Shown: one piece after another, positions 24,932 to 33,857 of the stretch
Numbering within the stretch: position 1 is the first letter of the stretch
Layout: every line of letters begins with the position of its first letter
Assembly (NCBI GenBank): GCA_050633785.1
Contig: JBOEHE010000070.1
Location: 24,962 to 88,961 of the forward strand
Direction: 5' to 3'
Length of the DNA stretch: 64,000 nt
From: CALKZN01 sp050633785
GTDB lineage: Bacteria > Pseudomonadota > Gammaproteobacteria > Arenicellales > Arenicellaceae
The notes under the pieces: model-generated
Databases searched by the model: none
Told to the model about the DNA's origin: nothing
What the model saw: the letters and a program-made list of their open reading frames with translations, nothing else
Translations under genes and position numbers: made by a program

Positions 24932-27745
24932 ATGACTGACTTTCTAAACAGACACATTGGACCCAATCAAGCTGACATTGATACTATGCTGCAAACACTG
25001 GGATATGACAGCCTGGACAGCCTGACTAAAACGGTTGTTCCAGACACCATTGCCGACAATAACCCATTGGCTGTTAAGGCACCCGCCAGCGAAGAAGAAG
25101 CCTTAGCCGAATTGTATGCTATCGCTCAACAGAATCAGGTGCTGACAACATTGATTGGGCAAGGCTATTACAATACCTATACCCCTAAAGTCATCCAACG
25201 CAATGTGCTGGAAAATCCAGCCTGGTACACGGCCTATACACCCTATCAACCTGAAATCTCTCAAGGCCGTCTGGAAGTGTTATTTTATTTCCAGACCATG
25301 ATCACTGAATTGACAGGCATGGACATCGCCAATGCCTCGCTTTTGGATGAAAGCACCGCTGCTGCCGAGGCAATGACTTTGTGTCATCGCGCTCTACGAG
25401 GTAAGAGAAACACTTTCCTGGTCTCTAAATTTTGTCACCCACAGACCAAGGAACTTTTGCAGACACGTGCCGCACCATTGGGCCTTGAATTGCAGGAATT
25501 TGACGAAACTCAACCAGTCGCAGACTGGCAGGACGTATTTGGCATTATCACTCAATATCCAACCACCTATGGCGATGTCTACTCATTGGAAACACTGTGC
25601 AACGAAGCCCACGACAATGGTGCTATTGTGGTGATGGCAACGGATCTATTGGCGCTGACTCTGCTGAAATCTCCAGCTGAGCTGGGAGCTGACATTGTTG
25701 TTGGCAATTCACAACGCTTTGGTGTACCACTGGGTTTTGGTGGCCCGCATGCTGGTTTTTTTGCCACTACCGAAAAGCATAAACGCTCCATGCCCGGGCG
25801 TCTGGTAGGCCAGTCTATTGATGCTCTAGGCAAATCCGGTTACAGACTGGCACTGCAAACCCGAGAACAACACATTCGCCGTGAAAAGGCGACCTCCAAT
25901 ATCTGCACAGCTCAAGCACTGCTCGCCATCATGGCAACATTGTACGCCTGCTATCATGGCCCTAAAGGCTTGCAAGCTATCGCCAGACGAGTTCATAGCC
26001 TGGCCTCAATTCTGGCCGAACACTTACAAAAAGCGGATATAAAGCTGCTCAACCAACAGTTCTTTGACACTGTACACATCTCGGTTGATGACCCTGAGGC
26101 TCTTAGCCAAAAAGCCATCGCTGCAGGCTACAACCTGAATATTCACGCCAACAGCATTAGCGTGTCTTTCGATGAAACAAGCACGGAAAACGACGTCGAG
26201 ACAATCCTTTCATGGTTCAGTATTGAAGCTGACATAGCTGCAAACGATAGCTTAACGCTGAGCAATGACCATTTACGTACTGACACGTATCTGTCTCAAA
26301 GTGTCTTCAATGACTATCATTCAGAAACAGAAATGATGCGTTATCTACGTCGCCTTGCGGATAAAGATATCGCACTGGATCGCTCCATGATCCCTCTGGG
26401 CTCATGCACAATGAAACTGAATGCCGCCAGTGAAATGGCCCCGGTCACCTGGCCTGAGTTTGCTCAAATTCACCCATTTGCTCCAGCCTCGCAAACTGAA
26501 GGCTATCAAACCATGATCAAGCAATTGGAAGAGATGCTCTGTGCTGCCACTGGCTATGATGCCATTTCATTGCAACCCAATGCCGGATCACAGGGTGAAT
26601 ATGCTGGCTTGTTAGCCATCAAAGCCTATCACGAGTCACGCGGTGATACGAACCGGGACATCTGCCTGATTCCCAGTTCAGCCCATGGCACCAACCCTGC
26701 CAGTGCACAAATGGCTAATATGCGCGTCGTGGTGACAAAATGCGACAGCAAGGGCAATGTTGATCTGGAAGACTTGCAGGCCAAGATCACAGAATATCCC
26801 GACCGCATTGCCGCAATTATGATTACCTATCCATCAACACATGGTGTTTTTGAAGAAGAGGTCACTCAAGTCTGTCAACTTATCCATGATGCTGGCGGCC
26901 AGGTTTATATCGATGGCGCCAACATGAATGCTCTGGTAGGCGTGGCTCAGCCTGGCAAATTTGGAGGGGATGTTTCGCATTTAAATCTGCACAAAACTTT
27001 CTGTATTCCGCATGGTGGCGGTGGCCCCGGTGTTGGACCTATCGGCGTTGGTAAACACTTGCAACCGTTCTTACCCAAAGATGGCATCAACACAGAACGC
27101 CAGGGCTCATTGATCAGCGCAGCACCTTTTGGCAGTGCCGCCATATTACCAATATCCTGGATGTATATTCGCATGATGGGCCCAGACGGATTGCGTAAAG
27201 CAACCCAGGTCGCAATATTAAATGCAAACTACATTGCTGAACGTCTCAAGCAGCAGTACCCAATTCTATATACCGGCAACGCCGATCTGGTAGCCCATGA
27301 ATGCATCATCGATACTCGTCCCATGAAAGAACATGGAGTGAGTGTGGATGACATTGCCAAGCGCTTAATCGACTTTGGCTTCCACGCACCAACAATGAGC
27401 TTTCCTGTTCCAGGAACGTTTATGATTGAACCCACGGAAAGCGAGAACCTGGCAGAGATTGAACGGTTCTGCCGCGCGATGCTGATCATTCATGAGGAAT
27501 ATTCACAGATCAAATCAGGCAAACTGCCAGCAAACAACAATCCTCTGAGCAATGCTCCCCATACCATGGATTTATTGCTCAATGATGACCTGGATCTACC
27601 CTATAGTCGCAAAACAGCCAGCCATCCAGATGACACAATGGAAACAGGCATTAAGTATTGGCCACCTGTTGCCCGAATTGATAATGTTTATGGCGATAAG
27701 AACTTGATTTGTTCCTGCCCCAGCCTTGATAGTTATCAGGACTGA
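24932..27745 (+). CDS. gcvP: Glycine dehydrogenase (decarboxylating), P protein
   Basis: This 937-residue single-chain PLP enzyme decarboxylates glycine and passes the aminomethyl group to lipoyl-GcvH. The N-terminal half starts FLNRHIGP, the family hallmark, and includes TPYQPEISQGRLEVLFYFQ. The C-terminal half has the PLP Lys688 in LHKTFCIPHGGGGPGVGPI, SCTMKLNAASEMAPV earlier and GFHAPTMSFPVPGTFMIEPT later. The length is a little short of the 950-970 usual for gammaproteobacteria. It is the last gene of the operon, followed by two hairpins. Confidence 0.96.
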   Translation: MTDFLNRHIGPNQADIDTMLQTLGYDSLDSLTKTVVPDTIADNNPLAVKAPASEEEALAELYAIAQQNQVLTTLIGQGYYNTYTPKVIQRNVLENPAWYTAYTPYQPEISQGRLEVLFYFQTMITELTGMDIANASLLDESTAAAEAMTLCHRALRGKRNTFLVSKFCHPQTKELLQTRAAPLGLELQEFDETQPVADWQDVFGIITQYPTTYGDVYSLETLCNEAHDNGAIVVMATDLLALTLLKSPAELGADIVVGNSQRFGVPLGFGGPHAGFFATTEKHKRSMPGRLVGQSIDALGKSGYRLALQTREQHIRREKATSNICTAQALLAIMATLYACYHGPKGLQAIARRVHSLASILAEHLQKADIKLLNQQFFDTVHISVDDPEALSQKAIAAGYNLNIHANSISVSFDETSTENDVETILSWFSIEADIAANDSLTLSNDHLRTDTYLSQSVFNDYHSETEMMRYLRRLADKDIALDRSMIPLGSCTMKLNAASEMAPVTWPEFAQIHPFAPASQTEGYQTMIKQLEEMLCAATGYDAISLQPNAGSQGEYAGLLAIKAYHESRGDTNRDICLIPSSAHGTNPASAQMANMRVVVTKCDSKGNVDLEDLQAKITEYPDRIAAIMITYPSTHGVFEEEVTQVCQLIHDAGGQVYIDGANMNALVGVAQPGKFGGDVSHLNLHKTFCIPHGGGGPGVGPIGVGKHLQPFLPKDGINTERQGSLISAAPFGSAAILPISWMYIRMMGPDGLRKATQVAILNANYIAERLKQQYPILYTGNADLVAHECIIDTRPMKEHGVSVDDIAKRLIDFGFHAPTMSFPVPGTFMIEPTESENLAEIERFCRAMLIIHEEYSQIKSGKLPANNNPLSNAPHTMDLLLNDDLDLPYSRKTASHPDDTMETGIKYWPPVARIDNVYGDKNLICSCPSLDSYQD

Positions 27746-27775
27746 CCCCGAAAGGTAGCTCTTCCTTGAGCTTAA

Positions 27776-27844
27776 AACAACAGTCCTGTTGTTCTGTGTG
27801 CGAGTTCACACTAATTTCAACACCACGGTTAAATTAGTGTGAAC
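27776..27844 (+). terminator. Two hairpins after gcvP, no U-tract
   Basis: AACAACAG-TC-CTGTTGTT (27776-27793) is followed by a 14-bp perfect stem GTTCACACTAATTT/AAATTAGTGTGAAC (27804-27817, 27831-27844) with a 13-base loop. They lie between the convergent gcvP and AraC genes. There is no T-run on either strand; function as a terminator or transcript-end stabiliser is inferred. Confidence 0.5.
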
Positions 27845-27855
27845 CAACCAGATCA

Positions 27856-28785
27856 TTATTGAACTTGCTCCCGATACATTTTCGGCGACATCCCCGTATG
27901 TTGTTTGAACATTCGACTGAAATGAAATGGGCTCGCATAACCAACGGATAAAGCTATTTTCTCAATTAAGGTATCAGTTTCCCGCAACAATCGCTTGGCG
28001 TGCTTAACGCGCAAAGCCAAAATATATTGTCGTGGAGAAACTCCCATGGTTTCTTTAAATAAACGGGCAAAGTGATATACGCTCATATTGCTTAACTGTG
28101 CCAATGACTCAAGGCTGACGGCTTGGTTAAAATGCGCATCAATATATTCCAGTACTTGGCTCAACTGACGAACACTCAATCCCCCTTTATAGGTCGGGGC
28201 CGAACGGTTTACAGTGCAATATCGACTGAGCAAATGTACACACAGCATTTGTAATACCGACTCTTGATACATCGGACAAACTACACCATCCATTTTTGCT
28301 TGTTCACTCAAACCTGTAACTAATTGGGCAACCATAGGATCATCCACTCCCATTAATAATGGCATTTCAATATTGAGACCATCGACATCAAAAAGTTCCA
28401 TAGCCACTTTGGCGAATTTTTCAGGTGAAAAATGCACCACTAAATTGTTTGCCCAAAAGTTATTCTCAGCACCAACATGTTTATCAGCCAGCCACCTCAA
28501 ATCAATAGCATTTTGACCTGCTGACGCTATTCGAACTCTATTCGGAACAAAGTCAATAGGCTTCCAGTTAGTTCCTTCCACCCGGTAGAATGTCTTATGA
28601 CAATTAGCCGCCTTATTCACTGTTATCACATTTGCTGGCCGCTCAGGCAAACTGAATTCATGTCCTAGTTTCTGACTCCAGACAACATCAGAAAATAGCA
28701 TCCCAGAGTTAAAATCAGCTACATAAGGCGTTTGGTCAATGCACGGCATTGACTCAACATAATTTTCGACCGCGTATTTCCCCAC
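27856..28785 (-). CDS. AraC-family transcriptional regulator
   Basis: This 309-residue protein has a C-terminal double helix-turn-helix (about residues 210-309): VSLESLAQLSNMSVYHFARLF, then MGVSPRQYILALRVKHAKRLL and a second HTH with IALSVGYASPFHFSRMFKQHTG. The N-terminal 200 residues show no domain I can name. The last HTH block is the AraC/XylS signature. It converges on gcvP and has 240 bases of empty upstream DNA before the divergent yaeH-like gene. No target is evident nearby. Confidence 0.85.
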   Translation of the reverse strand: MGKYAVENYVESMPCIDQTPYVADFNSGMLFSDVVWSQKLGHEFSLPERPANVITVNKAANCHKTFYRVEGTNWKPIDFVPNRVRIASAGQNAIDLRWLADKHVGAENNFWANNLVVHFSPEKFAKVAMELFDVDGLNIEMPLLMGVDDPMVAQLVTGLSEQAKMDGVVCPMYQESVLQMLCVHLLSRYCTVNRSAPTYKGGLSVRQLSQVLEYIDAHFNQAVSLESLAQLSNMSVYHFARLFKETMGVSPRQYILALRVKHAKRLLRETDTLIEKIALSVGYASPFHFSRMFKQHTGMSPKMYREQVQ

Positions 28786-29025
28786 TGTTTACCTCAAAAT
28801 CTTTTACTGATATTCAAATGATTAGCGTATTTGAACAACCACACTTAAACATCTAACGCATCAAAGAATAAAAAGTTTTATGTAAACGCGAAAATAATTA
28901 TAAAAACATGACAAAATTCATTGAATCAGCTTATAGAATGCAAAAAACGAATACGATTAGCCTTGCCTGGTGATTTGCATAACACTGATAATTTCAACAC
29001 ATATCGATAAAAACGGGCCAAACAG

Positions 29026-29409
29026 ATGACTGACTATCCAACTCTATCTAATATGGGCATCACTCGCTTCAATGAGATTCGCGATTACTCCCTGTTCACC
29101 GAAAAAGAATCTGATGTTCTGAAAATTTATTATAAACGCAAGGAAGGTTCTTTATTACCACGCCGCAAAGTCTTTAAATTCCCCAAAAGCACTAAACCAT
29201 TCACAGAGAACGATATTGATAAAAGCATTCGTGAACTGCGCCAGATATCACCCACAATTCGCAGCGCAATTGCTGAATTAGACACCATTTTAAGCGAGAA
29301 AAAAGGTAAAATTGACCACAAAGAGGCCATTAATCGTCGGCTGGAACAACTGGAAGCAGAAGTTCAGTCCAATATTGCTGAAATCCGTTCATTGCTGGAG
29401 CGAATATAG
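29026..29409 (+). CDS. yaeH: UPF0325/DUF3461 family protein (YaeH-like)
   Basis: The protein has 127 residues. The start YPTLSNMGITRFNEIRDYSL, then ESDVLKIYYKRKEG and KVFKFPK, parallel E. coli YaeH (LxxLGIT...IDRYSL, DILKIYFxKxKG, VKFKYP). The C-terminal ISPTIRSAIAELDTIL and helical QLEAEVQSNIAEIRSLLE also match in place. It is a small cytoplasmic protein of unknown function. No operon partner: the next gene, a cupin, is convergent 31 bases away. Confidence 0.88.
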   Translation: MTDYPTLSNMGITRFNEIRDYSLFTEKESDVLKIYYKRKEGSLLPRRKVFKFPKSTKPFTENDIDKSIRELRQISPTIRSAIAELDTILSEKKGKIDHKEAINRRLEQLEAEVQSNIAEIRSLLERI

Positions 29410-29440
29410 TTCTGCAACCGCCGGATTTGACATAAAACCT

Positions 29441-29752
29441 TTAGACACTGCCTTGCGTTTCCACCACTAACACCCTGGCCACCCCATCGGGATGAGCCAC
29501 GTGTTCAGTGCCAACGTCCGCATAAAAGATATCACCAACAGCCAGGCGCACGCTGTGTTCCTGGCCATTATCCCGGTAGTGCATATCCACTTGCCCATCG
29601 AGGACAACGAACACCTCTTCGCCGTCATTGATGTGCCAGCGATAGGGTTGATCAGTCCAATGCAGACGTGTTGATATTCCATTCATCGAGGCGATATCAA
29701 TCGCATCCCAGGCATTTTCGCCGACAAACTCTTTGGCTTTGATAACTTTCAT
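29441..29752 (-). CDS. Small cupin-domain protein
   Basis: This 103-residue single-domain cupin has a core YRWHINDGEEVFVVLDGQVDMHYRD with conserved His and Glu of cupin motif 1. DIFYADVGTEHVAHPDG carries the His of motif 2. Such proteins bind a metal ion, but substrate or role is not predictable. A clean AGAGGT site precedes the ATG at 29752. It stands alone, convergent with the yaeH-like gene. Confidence 0.85.
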   Translation of the reverse strand: MKVIKAKEFVGENAWDAIDIASMNGISTRLHWTDQPYRWHINDGEEVFVVLDGQVDMHYRDNGQEHSVRLAVGDIFYADVGTEHVAHPDGVARVLVVETQGSV

Positions 29753-30289
29753 CGTGACCTCTTTCAGTGTTGTGCACTTGTCAAGGCTTCGATGAAGCCT
29801 TTATTGCCGGATCATAGCCCAAACTAAGCGTTTAAACAAAAGCATTTCGACGATGATTTATGGATATACAATTTGCGTATACCCTTTGTTGAACCAAGGA
29901 AGCTGCAGCATCATACCCCTCCCAGGAATAGCCACTCTAGTTGAGCCTTTCAAACAAACAATGCCAGCCAACAAATCAGAGCCAAATCCTGAAGAACAAC
30001 CTGAAAAGATATCGATAAAACAAACCTTTCTAAATTCACCGGATTGCCGTCCTCAGACTCTGGTTAAGCCGCCATACAACAACAATTACGAACAAACGGT
30101 AGATCACCTGCAACAGCTAAAACAAGCTCATTTTCACCGACAACGCTGATTCGAAGCTGCTTCACTGGCCTTAGCAAACAGCATTTTGCAAACAACTGCA
30201 AAAGATCAACAATTTTCCTTTGCGAATTCATAATACTGGCTATACTTTAGTGAATAAGAAGAAAAACCACTGTATAAAAGGTGAGTCCG
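29753..30289. other. Sparse intergenic region
   Basis: Over 500 bases separate the cupin from the 55-residue ORF. The region holds cupin promoter DNA and one doubtful frame (29961-30149, listed separately). A sigma-70-like AATACTGGCTATACT occurs at about 30230-30248. Nothing else was recognised. Confidence 0.35.
29961..30149 (+). CDS. Doubtful small ORF (62 aa)
   Basis: An open frame from ATG 29961 encodes a polar, Pro/Gln/Asn-rich peptide (MPANKSEPNPEEQPEKISIK at its start, ending KQAHFHRQR). The frame stays open upstream to 29853, but that part looks random. There is no ribosome site. It may be a small real protein in an otherwise empty region, but evidence is thin. Confidence 0.25.
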   Translation: MPANKSEPNPEEQPEKISIKQTFLNSPDCRPQTLVKPPYNNNYEQTVDHLQQLKQAHFHRQR

Positions 30290-30457
30290 ATGAAAAATAA
30301 TAATAATAAAACAGAATCCTCTACTCCAGTTGCCTGCGATGACTCCGTTATCTTCACTGAAAAAGCGCAAAACAAACGTTTTGGTTTGAAGCTTGAAGAA
30401 GCTCGCGAAATACCCAAGCCATGCCCTTTGCCAAAAAGTTTTCGAGTATTGTTTTAA
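30290..30457 (+). CDS. Small hypothetical protein (55 aa)
   Basis: ATG 30290 is preceded by AAAGGTGAG at a suitable distance, and a TATACT-like -10 lies about 50 bases upstream. The 55-residue product starts MKNNNNKTESSTPVACDDSV and ends LPKSFRVLF, with two cysteines and no membrane segment. I recognise no family. The ribosome site, promoter-like element and clean frame in an otherwise empty gap favour a real gene that short-ORF filters would miss. Confidence 0.5.
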   Translation: MKNNNNKTESSTPVACDDSVIFTEKAQNKRFGLKLEEAREIPKPCPLPKSFRVLF

Positions 30458-30524
30458 ACCAGGCTAAACAGAAAAAATAAACTCAAAAAAATAATCTTTA
30501 GTTGGTAGAAGAAACTGGACAGTT

Positions 30525-31409
30525 TCAGTTATCAGGCGATGTTATAAATGAACAGACATCGTCAACAACCTTTGCTGACTTTAAAATAGCAAAGTGCCCC
30601 ACATTATCTATGGTGTGTTTTTCAGCACCTAAAGCCTCCTGCAAATACGTTAAACCAGACATATCAAGCTCTGGGTCGTTTACATCATAGCAAAACTGCG
30701 CCGGGATTCCGCGCAACTTCTCTGCCATCACTGTTCGGCTGAATGTTTCGTAAGAACCAGCAAAAATATTTTGGTTGCAATAGTCAATAATGGCCAGTCG
30801 AACCCTATCCTGCAAACCTCGCGGCAAGCCTAGATGATTGCAAAACTGCCGAAACATGGATTCAATATCAAAGTTGCCCGAGATAAACGCCACTTTTTTG
30901 GGCTGTATCGTCTGCGCTGCCAGACTGATGGCCGCACATCCCAGAGAATGACCTATCATTGACTCTATTGGCCCTATCTCTCGGTTGATTTGTTCCAGAA
31001 CATCGACAAATTGATACAGGTGCGTTCGTTTTTGTTGACTGCTCCCATGGGCCGGTGCATCGAACAAGGCCAATCGATAGCCTTGTTTCAACAAAGGTTC
31101 GATAAAACGTCGAAACTGCCACCCACTGCCGCGCCAACCATGCATTGCCACAATTAATGGCCCCTCGTTGCCCCAGACAAATACCGGGCCATGATCCAGT
31201 TGATAGCATTGATCCGCTGTTTTCTGCCATTGTTTGATATGCGGGGCTGTTTTCGCAGTGAATGGTGTAAACCACAATGTCGCTACCCATTTGGGAGCCT
31301 GGGACGGTAATACGATATAAGCACCACGTATCAAGGTAGCTAACAGACGATAGTGCCAAGACAAAACAGAGGAAGGCTTTGTTGGCAACAACGTTGATAT
31401 TTCGTTCAT
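30525..31409 (-). CDS. Alpha/beta hydrolase
   Basis: This 294-residue protein has GPLIVAMHGWRGSGWQFRRF (oxyanion-hole HGW), then the nucleophile elbow MIGHSLGCA (Ser about residue 149). An Asp near 246 (NDPELDMSG) and a late His in NVGHFAIL complete the probable triad. No signal peptide is evident, so it is a cytoplasmic esterase or lipase-like enzyme of unknown substrate. A GAGGGG site precedes ATG 31409. It is divergent from the GlxA-like regulator at 31512. Confidence 0.88.
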   Translation of the reverse strand: MNEISTLLPTKPSSVLSWHYRLLATLIRGAYIVLPSQAPKWVATLWFTPFTAKTAPHIKQWQKTADQCYQLDHGPVFVWGNEGPLIVAMHGWRGSGWQFRRFIEPLLKQGYRLALFDAPAHGSSQQKRTHLYQFVDVLEQINREIGPIESMIGHSLGCAAISLAAQTIQPKKVAFISGNFDIESMFRQFCNHLGLPRGLQDRVRLAIIDYCNQNIFAGSYETFSRTVMAEKLRGIPAQFCYDVNDPELDMSGLTYLQEALGAEKHTIDNVGHFAILKSAKVVDDVCSFITSPDN

Positions 31410-31511
31410 GGTCAGCCCCTCTCACAGAGCGTTTAAGTTGTAAAAGCAGTATGCCATTGCTAAACTTAGCCCAATAGTGGCAATTACGACCACAGAGAGG
31501 CCAAAAAAGAC

Positions 31512-32501
31512 ATGAAGCATATTGCAATATACGTTCCACCAAACAGTTTTGCATCGGCAATCTATGGCTTTATGGATATTTTCAAAGCGGTTAATCTCTT
31601 GAACAAAAGTGCTGGTGGGCAAAGTATTTTCCATTGTCAGACAGTAGCCATCGGTGACACTGCCAGTGTTCAGAGTTTCAGCAACCACAGCATCACACCC
31701 GACTATTCTCTGGACGCTATGCCCAGACCCGATATATGGATTATCCCAGGTTTCTTTGAAGCCATGATAGGCGTCAAAGAGCTCAAAAAGACCCTGCAAC
31801 ATTTGCAGCCATTAGTTGAACGCCTTAAACAGGACAGCAGCAATGGCAGCATCATCTGCGGCAATTGCATCGGAAATTTTGTTATTGCTGAAGCAGGCCT
31901 GTTGGACGACAAACCCGTTCAGGTTTACTGGCGCACCGAGCAGCTGTTCCAACAGTTGTATCCGAAAATAGAGCGCCGTGCGGATGTCACTGTCATGGAT
32001 TCAGACACGATCATCACCGCTGCTGGTGCATCAGCCTATGGCTATCTCGCCCTGCATTTAGCCAGACGCTTTGGCGGCGAGCAGTTGGCCATCGAAACGG
32101 CAAAATATATGTTGCTGGATATCAATCGTTTGACCCAACCCAGTTACCGCAGTTTATATCCATGGTTGGAACACAACGATGAACGCGTCCGGCAATCCCA
32201 GTTAACCATGCTTGATCGCTATGCAGACAACCACAATATGCAAGATCTGGCAGATGAGTGCCAACTGAGTCAACGGCAATACTTGAGACGCTTTAAACGG
32301 GCCGTTGGTTTAACCCCTTTAACACAGCTGCAACAGATCCGTTTGATGGAAGCTTGCAAAAAGCTCGAATGCAGTGATTTGCCCACACAAAACATTATCT
32401 GGAAAGTTGGTTACAATGATGCCAGCTCATTCCGCAAACTGTTCAAAAAAGAACTTGGCACCACTATGGAACAATATCGTCAGCGTTATAAAGTTGCCTG
32501 A
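31512..32501 (+). CDS. GlxA-type AraC regulator with DJ-1/PfpI domain
   Basis: The protein has 329 residues. The N-terminal DJ-1/PfpI-like amidotransferase fold (about 1-180) includes DIWIIPGFFEAMIG and ICGNCIGNFVIAEAGLLDDK, where the nucleophile-position Cys is present (GNCIGN). A C-terminal AraC double HTH follows (about 230-325) with MQDLADECQLSQRQYLRRFKRAVGLTPLTQ and IIWKVGYNDASSFRKLFKKELG. This architecture is the GlxA/FtrA family. It is divergent from the alpha/beta hydrolase, with 102 bases between, and is its most likely target gene. Confidence 0.9.
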   Translation: MKHIAIYVPPNSFASAIYGFMDIFKAVNLLNKSAGGQSIFHCQTVAIGDTASVQSFSNHSITPDYSLDAMPRPDIWIIPGFFEAMIGVKELKKTLQHLQPLVERLKQDSSNGSIICGNCIGNFVIAEAGLLDDKPVQVYWRTEQLFQQLYPKIERRADVTVMDSDTIITAAGASAYGYLALHLARRFGGEQLAIETAKYMLLDINRLTQPSYRSLYPWLEHNDERVRQSQLTMLDRYADNHNMQDLADECQLSQRQYLRRFKRAVGLTPLTQLQQIRLMEACKKLECSDLPTQNIIWKVGYNDASSFRKLFKKELGTTMEQYRQRYKVA

Positions 32502-32522
32502 GTTCTTATTAAACATTAAACA

Positions 32523-32849
32523 TCAAATATCATGCAGAGGCCAGACCTGATAAGCTGCTTGTTCATAGGGGTGCGTTTTTTTTAATGCCCCAATGCTCTT
32601 CGGCAAACACTCTTCAGCACAAATCATTTCAACCTTGTATTCATCGACAAATTCTTCCTGATCCTGCTGACCAATCGCAGGCTGACTGCCCGGCAAAGGT
32701 CGAAACTGCCCTTGTCCGCGAGTTTGCCAGGCACAATGGTCATAGCTATCATTTGGCCCTGTACGACCTGCCCCCGCATCAAACATAGCCTGCTTGACTC
32801 TATCAACATCGGCTATCGGCACATAGAAACAAATTTTATACAAACTCAT
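32523..32849 (-). CDS. NIF3/YqfO-like PII-fold protein
   Basis: The protein has 108 residues from ATG 32849 with an AGGAG site six to eight bases upstream. An extension to 32921 lacks one and is rejected. Sequence blocks YKICFYVP, VKQAMFDAGAGRTG, YDHCAWQTRGQGQFRPLPGS (20 residues), EYKVEMIC and ALKKTHPYEQAAYQVWPL are those of the standalone family resembling the PII-like insert of NIF3/YqfO. The fold suggests a small trimeric or dimeric regulator, perhaps metal-binding; function unknown. It converges with the GlxA-like gene. Confidence 0.85.
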   Translation of the reverse strand: MSLYKICFYVPIADVDRVKQAMFDAGAGRTGPNDSYDHCAWQTRGQGQFRPLPGSQPAIGQQDQEEFVDEYKVEMICAEECLPKSIGALKKTHPYEQAAYQVWPLHDI

Positions 32850-32952
32850 TAACACACTCCTGAATCGATAAACCCAATAAAGGTGTCGATTATAGAGACT
32901 GTTTACTATAATGATAGTCATGATTCACTCAACCAAGCTCAATTGAGGCCCT

Positions 32953-33576
32953 ATGTCTGCCAGTTGTCATACACCACGCCAATTTGACGGCATCAGCCAA
33001 GCTTATCGGCGTGTATTGCTGATCATCATTGGCATCAATGCCGGTATGTTTCTGGTGGAAGTCATTGCCAGTATCTATGCTGATTCACAGGCTCTGCAAG
33101 CCGATTCACTGGATTTTCTGGGCGACAGCCTGACCTATACCTTGAGTCTATGGGCCATTGGCAAATCAGCCAATGTAAGAAGCAATGCTTCCATCATCAA
33201 AGGGATTTCCCTGCTCATACTTGCCTGCTGGGTACTATTAAGCACCCTGTATCACATGTTTATTGAGCCAGCTCCAATTGCATCCATCATGAGCGGCATC
33301 GCTGTCATGGCTTTAATTGCTAACTTGACCAGCGTCTTATTATTGGCAAAATACCAGCAAGGAGACTCCAACGTTCGCTCTGTCTGGCTATGCAGCCGCA
33401 ATGATGCCATCGGCAATTGTTTGGTCTTGTTAGCCGCCGGGTGTATCTGGTTGACGGGCAATCACTGGCCGGATTTAGTGGTTGCTTTTATCATGGCGGG
33501 GTTATTTGCCCATTCAGCATTTCAAATTATTCGTCAGGCTTTGCAGGAAAAACACCCTTCAGATCCATGCTGCTGA
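32953..33576 (+). CDS. Cation-efflux (CDF) transmembrane-domain protein
   Basis: The protein has 207 residues with about six hydrophobic segments. The pair of metal-site-like motifs DSLDFLGDS (about residues 52-60, CDF DxxxD) and SRNDAIGN (about 150-157) marks the CDF family. The usual cytoplasmic C-terminal domain is missing, and the protein ends EKHPSDPCC with a vicinal Cys pair. It would export divalent metals such as zinc or cobalt across the inner membrane. It is transcribed divergently from the NIF3/PII-like gene, with 103 bases between them. Confidence 0.82.
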   Translation: MSASCHTPRQFDGISQAYRRVLLIIIGINAGMFLVEVIASIYADSQALQADSLDFLGDSLTYTLSLWAIGKSANVRSNASIIKGISLLILACWVLLSTLYHMFIEPAPIASIMSGIAVMALIANLTSVLLLAKYQQGDSNVRSVWLCSRNDAIGNCLVLLAAGCIWLTGNHWPDLVVAFIMAGLFAHSAFQIIRQALQEKHPSDPCC

Positions 33577-33857
33577 GTTATGCTGAGGTCTCTATAAATA
33601 ATACATTTTGAGTTGTAGCTGATTTGCACTGTTTAGAGATATCGTCATTCCGAGATATTCTTTGTGCTGCATCACTTAAACTCATTCCTTTAAGAATCAT
33701 CCTTAAACGCCAACTGAAACTCCATTTATTACAAGTGGTTTGCTTTTTTCGGGTGTATTCTCAAGCTCTAATACCACTCAACCTACAGACACAGCCAATA
33801 AAATATTTTATAGTTCGCGACTACTAATGGAATTTTCTTAACCAAGCGTCGAACACT

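Noticed and set aside
31422..31802. 126-codon minus-strand frame across the GlxA-like gene start
   Set aside because: Shadow of the plus-strand gene; the GlxA-like protein is clearly coding.
33624..33827. 67-codon open frame upstream of trpS
   Set aside because: TTG-type or unsupported start, no ribosome site, no recognisable family.
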